Origin: Candidatus Eremiobacterota bacterium
GTDB taxonomy: Bacteria; Vulcanimicrobiota; CADAWZ01; Ess09-12
Length of the DNA: 54,467 bases
Assembly (NCBI GenBank): GCA_031082125.1
Contig: JAVHLM010000040.1
Location: 1 to 54,467, forward strand
Direction: 5' to 3'
Position numbers and translations under genes: made by a program. Positions 49,376 to 54,467 of the stretch are shown in pieces. Position 1 is the first letter of the stretch; each line of letters starts with the position of its first letter. Below the pieces are notes generated by a model, which was not told the origin of the DNA, searched no databases, and saw only the letters and a list, made by a program, of their open reading frames with translations.

Positions 49376-49404
49376 TTGCATTATCCTGAAATTCCTAGTA
49401 TTAT
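49376..49404 (+). promoter_or_regulatory. Sigma70-type promoter for the 219-aa unknown gene
   Basis: TTGCAT (49376-49381) and TATTAT (49399-49404) are 17 nt apart and 20 nt upstream of the ATG at 49425. Confidence 0.55.
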
Positions 49405-49424
49405 TCAAAGGGGACCAGATACTC

Positions 49425-50084
49425 ATGAGTCGTCGGAGGTGCATGGTGGGGATTATCGGGGACCTCATGGCGGGAATGGGCTTTAAAAGATTTACCTTTA
49501 TTTACCAGAACCCCTTCGCTCTCAATGCGCAATCCATCAAGGATGAGATAAGGCACCAGCCCCAGGAGCGCGAGTTTTACAGCCAGTGGCTCTTCAGCGC
49601 CACGGGGGCCGTGAACTGCATCATTGAGGAGTTCTTCTTCGACGAAAAAAGTCTCCCCTTCAGGAGCCATGTCAAAAAAATGACATGGGAGAAGTTTTTC
49701 CAGGTCTTTGAGCTCTTAAGCTGGCACTTTATCATCAAGTTCCTTGAAAGCCAGTATGCCCATGCCATTTTTACCAGCATACAGGGAAGCCCCGCGCGCT
49801 TCGAGGAGGTCATGCTGAATCTTCTTAAATTTGCCGGCGCATCACAGAATATTCTGTGGACCAGCAGCGGGAAAAAAATATACGACCACCTCAAGGAGCT
49901 TTACAGCAAGGATGGCGACTCCTATGAAAAAGACCTGTACCAGCGGCTGTTGAAGATCTTTGACATCTCAGAGGGAGAATCAGCATCACTGGGCCATATT
50001 GCCCTCATGTACGAGAGGCTGAGCCTTCATTACACAAGCTTTTCAATGGGGATCTTTGGCCAGAGAGCTGCCCCGGGCGCATGA
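49425..50084 (+). CDS. Unknown soluble alpha/beta protein
   Basis: A 219-residue protein of unknown function, rich in aromatic residues and predicted to be mostly helical (for example SWHFIIKFLESQYAHAIF). No signal peptide or membrane segment is seen. GGGGA lies 9 nt before the first ATG, but ATG 49443 (with GGAGG 3 nt upstream) is also possible. The size, and its start MVGIIGDLMAGMGFKRFT then helices, are reminiscent of V4R/heme-NO-binding-type sensor domains, but the match is too faint to call. The 3' end is 16 nt from the convergent kinase gene. Confidence 0.6.
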   Translation: MSRRRCMVGIIGDLMAGMGFKRFTFIYQNPFALNAQSIKDEIRHQPQEREFYSQWLFSATGAVNCIIEEFFFDEKSLPFRSHVKKMTWEKFFQVFELLSWHFIIKFLESQYAHAIFTSIQGSPARFEEVMLNLLKFAGASQNILWTSSGKKIYDHLKELYSKDGDSYEKDLYQRLLKIFDISEGESASLGHIALMYERLSLHYTSFSMGIFGQRAAPGA

Positions 50085-50100
50085 GATCGATTTTCCCTTT

Positions 50101-51684
50101 TCATCTGGAAGGCACCGGCTTTCCTGGGTGCTCAAGAAGACCCTCTTTTGAGGTATACTGCGGGTAATCTGGGTCTGTCAGGTAGGCGGGAAACCTTGTC
50201 GCCCTGTGCACCGTGTGGGCTTTCCCGCTGCACCAGAGGGTATAGTCAGTTCTCAGGTCATTCACGTCATACCCGTAGCGGTTTTCTTTTTCAGGGCATT
50301 CAGGGAGCCTGTCGATATATTTTGGGCAGAGGTCAGTGAGATAACGGGGATAATACCTGCTGTCGTGGCCTGCTTTATAGCCTTCGGCGGCCTGGGCCAT
50401 TTTTACAAGGTTGTACTCGCATTTCAACGATCTCTTGGCTTCATCATTGGGATAGAAGATCCCGAAGGAGAAGATGCCTGCTATCCACGTGATCATAAGA
50501 ACATATGATGACGCTTTCATCGAGACGCCTGTTTTCGGTGCATATTTATCGATATAGGTTCCCGATATGAAAAAACAGGCGATTAAGGCCAGCGCATAGT
50601 ATTTATATATCCCCATCACCTTCATGGCAGCGGGAAAATCCTTCTGAAAGCTCTTGAGTGAGGTTATGGCAGTGCCGTCAAAGAAGCGGCAGATAATATC
50701 CTGGGACCACAGGAAAAGTGCAATAAAAGCAATCATGCAGATAACCACAGGCGAGGTGAGGTAAGCGAAAACATAAAGGGGCAGGTTGAGCTTCACCGGC
50801 GGGCCTGGCGGAGCCTTCGGTGCTTTCTTTGAATGCACCGGCGCCGGCGGCGGAATCTGCTGCTGCGACGGAGGAGTGTAGGGGGTAAGGCGGAGAAGCG
50901 CCTCCTTCAGGTCGTTCACCCGCTGAAAGCGCTTGAGGGGCTCTATCTCCAGGCACCGCACTATTACCTTCTCGAGAGCGTGGGATACGTCGGGGTTCAA
51001 TGAGGAGAGGCCCGGGAATGCAAAGTGGTACTTTGCCACGTCTTCCCTGGAGAGAAGAAAAAAGATCGTGGCTCCCAGCGCATAGATGTCGCTCCGTCTG
51101 TCAGACTGGCCTTTGCCGTACTGCTCGGGCGGCGCAAAGCCGGGCGTCCCGAGAAGGTGCGTGTCGCAGATGCTCTCGGGCGAATAAAACCTTGCTATCC
51201 CGTAATCAATGAGGTGCACCCTGCCGTCCCTGGCTATCATGACATTTGACGGCTTGATATCACGGAATATTATGTTCATCCTGTGGAGATACTCAAGGAT
51301 GTCGCATATCCTGAGGCCCCATGAGAGCACTTCCTCCACAGCGGGAGCCCTGTCCCTCGCGATCTGCTCAAGGGTCTCGCCTTCAATGAATTCCATCACG
51401 AGGTAATGACAGGTGCCTTCGGTAAAGAAATCATTTACCTTGGGAATGTCCTTGTGGGAAAGCATGGAAAGGAGCTGAGCTTCGCTCTTGAAGAGCTTTA
51501 TCGCGCTTTCCCGCTCATCAGGGCTGATAAGCTCCTCCCGGAGCTCCTTGACGGCCCAGAACTGCGATTGCTGACCCGGCTCTTCCGCCAGGTACACGCT
51601 CGCAAAAGCGCCTTTCCCCAGTAAGGCACTGATTTTATAGCGGTTATGGAGGGTATCCCCCGGTGACAGATCCGGACAATTCAT
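50101..51684 (-). CDS. Hanks-type Ser/Thr protein kinase with membrane segments and pseudopilin-like C-terminus (paralogue)
   Basis: A 527-residue paralogue of the kinase at 2540-3982. The kinase domain (about 15-275) has LGKGAFASVYLA, the lysine in WAVKE, IFRDIKPSN, DYG in place of DFG (LIDYGIAR) and PPEQYG. A proline/lysine-rich linker (about 273-297) is followed by three hydrophobic segments (about 303-326, 360-378, 393-412). The last 105 residues are pilin-like: YNLVKMAQAAEGYKAGHDSRY, then PKYIDRLPECPE and DYTLWCSGKA. The shared PQYxSxxGLL end shows common descent. The ATG has no good ribosome site. DYG kinases of this kind are usually still active. Confidence 0.88.
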   Translation of the reverse strand: MNCPDLSPGDTLHNRYKISALLGKGAFASVYLAEEPGQQSQFWAVKELREELISPDERESAIKLFKSEAQLLSMLSHKDIPKVNDFFTEGTCHYLVMEFIEGETLEQIARDRAPAVEEVLSWGLRICDILEYLHRMNIIFRDIKPSNVMIARDGRVHLIDYGIARFYSPESICDTHLLGTPGFAPPEQYGKGQSDRRSDIYALGATIFFLLSREDVAKYHFAFPGLSSLNPDVSHALEKVIVRCLEIEPLKRFQRVNDLKEALLRLTPYTPPSQQQIPPPAPVHSKKAPKAPPGPPVKLNLPLYVFAYLTSPVVICMIAFIALFLWSQDIICRFFDGTAITSLKSFQKDFPAAMKVMGIYKYYALALIACFFISGTYIDKYAPKTGVSMKASSYVLMITWIAGIFSFGIFYPNDEAKRSLKCEYNLVKMAQAAEGYKAGHDSRYYPRYLTDLCPKYIDRLPECPEKENRYGYDVNDLRTDYTLWCSGKAHTVHRATRFPAYLTDPDYPQYTSKEGLLEHPGKPVPSR

Positions 51685-52048
51685 AGCACACCACGAAAAT
51701 ATCTGCTTGCTTTAAAGTTCACTTTCCGTGGGTTGCTATCCTGTTTGAGAGCCAGGGTTTCGAGGTCATCAGGCGGGAAATTTTGCGCGCATAGCATCTG
51801 AGCCATTATAGGCCTCGCAGCGAATTTCCTGTTGTAACAGATTTGTAAATTTTCCAGAGCTTTGCCGAACTCATTGCATTGGAGAGGATATTGCACCTCC
51901 AGTGAAATTATTCCCTTTCAGGAAGCCATATTTAAGGGTGACAACTCTGGCACCTTCGTTTTAAAGCCACAAGAGTGCCATACTGATTCCTTTACAATTC
52001 AGCTTTCACTGCCTTATAATATAGTATGCTTCCTCTTTTAAGGGAGCG
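51685..52048. other. Divergent intergenic region between the second kinase and the YiiX-like gene
   Basis: A 364-nt stretch. It holds the promoter at 51991-52020 for the plus-strand gene; no similar promoter was found for the kinase. A 71-codon minus-strand frame across it ends over the kinase start but has no spaced ribosome site and is not called. I see no RNA gene. Confidence 0.5.
51991..52020 (+). promoter_or_regulatory. Sigma70-type promoter for the YiiX-like gene
   Basis: TTTACA (51991-51996) and a perfect TATAAT (52015-52020) are 18 nt apart. Transcription would start near 52027, leaving a leader of 22 to 55 nt depending on which ATG is used. Confidence 0.6.
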
Positions 52049-52081
52049 ATGAAACATCCAAATCCAAGGTGGTGCATGGTG

Positions 52082-53167
52082 ATGAAGATCCAAGGAGAAC
52101 AGACCCCTCCTGCCCTACCGGTGACTCCCCCGGCAAAGAAAGAGCCCGAAGCCGGCGGCAGCACGCTGCCTGTGCCGGCCGATCAATATAAAGGGGCTGT
52201 CGAGGAACACCACTGGGTGAAAGATGCCGACCTCGCCACCTATAAAAAAGTATATGGCGCAATAGGAGCAGCCACTATGGCTTTCGCGAGCCATTTTGCC
52301 ATGGCAGGAGGCTTCGCCGCAGCAGGTGCCGCAATAGGGGGCATAGCAGGCGCGGTGCTCGGAGGACCTGTAGGGGCACTTGTCGGGAAAGTGGCCGGAG
52401 GCGCCGTGGGAGCCTATGCCGGCGCAAAGATCCAGGGGAAGACCAAAATAGGGAGAAAAGCGGCAGGCCGTATCGGCGGGATGATCGGCAACACCATGGG
52501 GCTCTTTGCCAAAGCCCTGAAAATTCCTTTAAGAAGCGATCATATCAAGGAAACGAAGGACTACAGCTATGAAAAGATGAAGACTCACCTGGACACGACG
52601 ACCTACACAAGCCATCCCCGTATAAACGAAAAGGATGCCGATGAGTTCATAAGCAAGCTCAAACCTGGCGACGTGGTGCTCACCAATGACGAGGCCTGCA
52701 CCATTTTCTCACTCCTCATCGTCGCGGCTGACGGGAAGGCCGATTTCAACCACGCGCTGCTCTACACTGGAGACGGCAAGACCATTGAGGCCCGTACAGT
52801 GACCCACGGCGTGGCGGAAGGCGACCTCAAGGATGTGCTCGGCCACAAGCATCACGCGGTCGCAATAAGGCCCCATTACGAGCCCGAGGAAAAACAGGCG
52901 TCCGACGTGGTGCAGGCCGGGAAAGACATGATAGGCATCCCCTATGACTATCGCTTCAAAATGAGCAATGACGCCATGTACTGCTCAGAAGTGGTCTATA
53001 AGGCCGTCAAGAAAGGCGCTCCGCAGATAAATTTCAAGAAGAGGCCCCTTATCACCAGGGAAGTCGTGCTGCCGGGCGATCTCCTTCGCACAAAGCAGGC
53101 CGAGGTGATAGCGGAAGTTGGTAAGGATAACACGCTCTTCAATTCATTCCTCGCCAAGTTCATCTGA
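52082..53167 (+). CDS. YiiX/YebB-type cysteine hydrolase with glycine-zipper membrane region
   Basis: A 361-residue protein in two parts. The first 160 residues include a long glycine/alanine-rich stretch (about 70-130) with glycine-zipper spacing (AAAGAAIGGIAGAVLGGPVG), which may insert into membranes. The second half is a permuted NlpC/P60-like domain of the YiiX/YebB group: KPGDVVLTN, the catalytic histidine H224 in FNHALLYTG, IEA after it, and the catalytic cysteine C301 in YCSEVVYKA. Members cleave or transfer lipid or peptide amide/ester bonds. ATG 52082 has AGGTGG 9 nt upstream; ATG 52049 (with AGGGAG but only 2 nt spacing) would add 11 residues. Confidence 0.78.
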   Translation: MKIQGEQTPPALPVTPPAKKEPEAGGSTLPVPADQYKGAVEEHHWVKDADLATYKKVYGAIGAATMAFASHFAMAGGFAAAGAAIGGIAGAVLGGPVGALVGKVAGGAVGAYAGAKIQGKTKIGRKAAGRIGGMIGNTMGLFAKALKIPLRSDHIKETKDYSYEKMKTHLDTTTYTSHPRINEKDADEFISKLKPGDVVLTNDEACTIFSLLIVAADGKADFNHALLYTGDGKTIEARTVTHGVAEGDLKDVLGHKHHAVAIRPHYEPEEKQASDVVQAGKDMIGIPYDYRFKMSNDAMYCSEVVYKAVKKGAPQINFKKRPLITREVVLPGDLLRTKQAEVIAEVGKDNTLFNSFLAKFI

Positions 53168-53173
53168 TGCGGA

Positions 53174-54346
53174 TTACTGAGACCGGGCGCAGCGGAAGCC
53201 CAGGGTGGCCATCGCCCGCTCGGGAGGGTAAGTGCCGCCCCTGTTGGCAGTGCCGAAGTACCGCGGATTGTCGCCTCTCCATGAGCCTCCCCGCGCCACC
53301 TTCAGCTTTGAGCCGAAATCAGGGCTGAGAAACGGGGCGCCGGGATAGCCGTCATAGCTCGATGCAGTCCATTCCTCGGCATTTCCCGCCATATCCATGA
53401 CACCATAAGGTGAAGCCCCGCCGGGGAAGCTCCCCACGGGCAAGGTTCCCCTTCCCTGGGTTATCCGGCTCATAAGGGGGAGAAGGGCTTCGTCAGAGAG
53501 AAGCAGGCTGTTCAGCGATCCCTTGTCCCAGCCGCTTCCCCAGGGATAGATTCGCACCGTGTCACCTCTGGCGGCCTTCTCCCATTCAGCCTCGGTGGGA
53601 AGCCTTTTCCCTGCCCATTTCGCATAAGCCGCCGCATCGGCAAGAGCGACATTCACCACGGGGTGCCTGCCTGTCTCCTCCGTGTAATAGCGCTCCCACC
53701 CCGACTTTGTCACGTAACCCGTCTCATCGGTAAACTTCTTGAACTGCTCGTTGGTCACCTCATATTTGTCGATATAATAGGCGGGAAGGCTCACCTCGTG
53801 GAGAGGGTATTCATCCTTCTGCCCCATACCGTAATAGGAGCCCATCAGAAAGGGGCCTGCCGGTATGAGGACCATTGTTGATCCGTCTTTCTCGCAGGTG
53901 ACCTCTTTTACGCCTTTGAGAGGCACACCCGCCAGGGCCTCTCCCTTGAAGAGCTTCCCTATTTTCATGATGGCAGGCTTGAGATTCCTCACCGCATCAA
54001 ACCTTATTATCATGCGCGAAGGATTCCCTTCCTTCATCTGCACGAAGGCCACGAGGGGGAGGCACTGAGGCGTCACCTGGAGATTCTTTTCCAGATATTT
54101 TCCCGTGCCTGCATCGGAGTAATCCAGGATCTTATAGGGAAGCGAGGAGTCTGAGAGGACGTTGAGCCTCTGCATTTCGCCATAGCCTTCCCCGGCCTGA
54201 TTCATGAGAGCCTTTGCATGTTTCCCCTTACCGTCAAGGACCACTATTATCATGGGGTCGCTGATGGCACATTCCGCGGAGACGGAAGCAAGAAACATCA
54301 CTGCTGCCGCAATGAGCACGGAGAATATCAAGGCATTTCTCTTCAT
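53174..54346 (-). CDS. Secreted SUMF1/formylglycine-generating-enzyme-like protein lacking catalytic cysteines
   Basis: A 390-residue protein with a Sec signal (about 1-24, MKRN then hydrophobic core). The first 150 residues form a separate domain of unknown kind. The C-terminal 240 residues are the SUMF1/FGE fold, with IPAGPFLMGS, YYIDKYEVTNEQFKKF, RLPTEAEWEKAARG, MDMAGNAEEWTAS and ARGGSW. The ending FRCARS is present. The two cysteines that bind copper in true FGE are absent from the ARGGSWRGDNPRYF region, so this is a non-catalytic or differently acting SUMF1 relative. ATG 54346 is preceded by AGGGAG; the longer upstream frame has no such site. It is convergent with the YiiX-like gene. Confidence 0.85.
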   Translation of the reverse strand: MKRNALIFSVLIAAAVMFLASVSAECAISDPMIIVVLDGKGKHAKALMNQAGEGYGEMQRLNVLSDSSLPYKILDYSDAGTGKYLEKNLQVTPQCLPLVAFVQMKEGNPSRMIIRFDAVRNLKPAIMKIGKLFKGEALAGVPLKGVKEVTCEKDGSTMVLIPAGPFLMGSYYGMGQKDEYPLHEVSLPAYYIDKYEVTNEQFKKFTDETGYVTKSGWERYYTEETGRHPVVNVALADAAAYAKWAGKRLPTEAEWEKAARGDTVRIYPWGSGWDKGSLNSLLLSDEALLPLMSRITQGRGTLPVGSFPGGASPYGVMDMAGNAEEWTASSYDGYPGAPFLSPDFGSKLKVARGGSWRGDNPRYFGTANRGGTYPPERAMATLGFRCARSQ

Positions 54347-54374
54347 GACAGGGCTCCCTTCACTGTAGTGTCCA

Positions 54375-54404
54375 ATTATACCACAGGCGGAATCCCTTTG
54401 TATA
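54375..54404 (-). promoter_or_regulatory. Probable promoter for the SUMF1-like gene
   Basis: On the minus strand TATACA (54399-54404) and a perfect TATAAT (54375-54380) are 18 nt apart. They lie 29 nt upstream of the ATG at 54346. The -35 matches four of six bases. Confidence 0.5.
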
Positions 54405-54467
54405 GTGGCGTCTCTGAGACCCCTGCACAATGAAATGCAATCTGTCAGCTTTGCTCCAAGCGCCTAC

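Larger units (their letters stand above)
49092..49424. other. Divergent intergenic region with two promoters
   Basis: This 333-nt gap separates two divergent unknown genes. It holds one convincing promoter in each direction (49239-49267 minus and 49376-49404 plus) and an AT-rich centre. I see no ORF, RNA gene or terminator in it. Confidence 0.6.

Noticed and set aside
51681-51896. 71-codon minus-strand frame upstream of the second kinase
   Set aside because: Its GTG has no spaced ribosome site and its end overlaps the kinase start; no recognisable motif.

Overview
The window reads as a piece of chromosome from an uncultivated-style, diderm (Gram-negative-like) bacterium. The coding sequence is fairly GC-rich by eye, and genes are packed on both strands. 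They carry clear Shine-Dalgarno sites and several sigma70-like promoters. Signs of a periplasm are lipoprotein and Sec signals, c-type cytochromes and a ResB/CcsA (system II) cytochrome c maturation pair. The mix resembles deep-branching environmental phyla: membrane-bound Hanks kinases with pilin-like tails, VIT/vWA/TPR lipoprotein, SUMF1-like lipoprotein, RyR-domain protein and large hybrid histidine kinases. I cannot fix the phylum from sequence alone; a Vulcanimicrobiota/Eremiobacterota-type lineage is only a hunch. No rRNA, tRNA, CRISPR, phage or insertion sequence was seen.

Layout. 1-7.6 kb (+): tail of an unknown gene, a CrtC/AttH-like lipocalin protein, a membrane protein overlapping a Ser/Thr kinase, a membrane-anchored unknown, an EFR1-type flavodoxin/ferredoxin and a secreted clan-A glycosidase. 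7.6-16.2 kb: a large VIT/vWA/TPR/DUF2135 lipoprotein (-) divergent from an SGNH hydrolase (+), two overlapping CNNM/HlyC-type transport proteins and a class III CoA-transferase. 16.1-22.1 kb (-): a polytopic unknown, a CFA-synthase-like methyltransferase, a duplicated-domain unknown, a 3D-domain protein and a secreted GH5 glycosidase. 22.4-26.1 kb (+): an aminoaldehyde dehydrogenase and resB-ccsA. 26.1-36.4 kb (-): an eight-gene run, described below. 36.5-38.3 kb (+): a strong promoter, a 57-residue membrane protein and an NCS1 transporter. 38.3-43.5 kb (-): a CYTH protein and two sensor kinases. 43.7-48.3 kb (+): two TPM proteins, a DUF362 protein and a TrkA-N/RyR channel-like protein. 48.5-54.3 kb: unknowns, a second kinase with pilin-like tail, a YiiX-type cysteine hydrolase and a SUMF1-like lipoprotein or secreted protein.

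The most notable system is the minus-strand run from 36439 down to 26132. In transcription order it encodes a class III (GABA-type) aminotransferase, a lysine-6-dehydrogenase-like protein, a secreted FAD amine oxidase, an aldehyde dehydrogenase, a tungsten-type aldehyde:ferredoxin oxidoreductase (AOR), a MoaD/ThiS-like carrier, a 30-heme membrane-anchored cytochrome and a three-heme c7-type cytochrome. It converges, 12 nt apart, on the cytochrome-assembly pair resB-ccsA, which itself follows another aldehyde dehydrogenase. I infer a pathway that removes amino groups from amines or omega-amino acids, oxidises the resulting aldehydes and may pass electrons to a periplasmic multiheme wire. The electron route is inference.

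A second theme is signalling: two paralogous kinases, at 2540-3982 and 50101-51684, share an unusual kinase / membrane / pseudopilin-like extracytoplasmic domain order.
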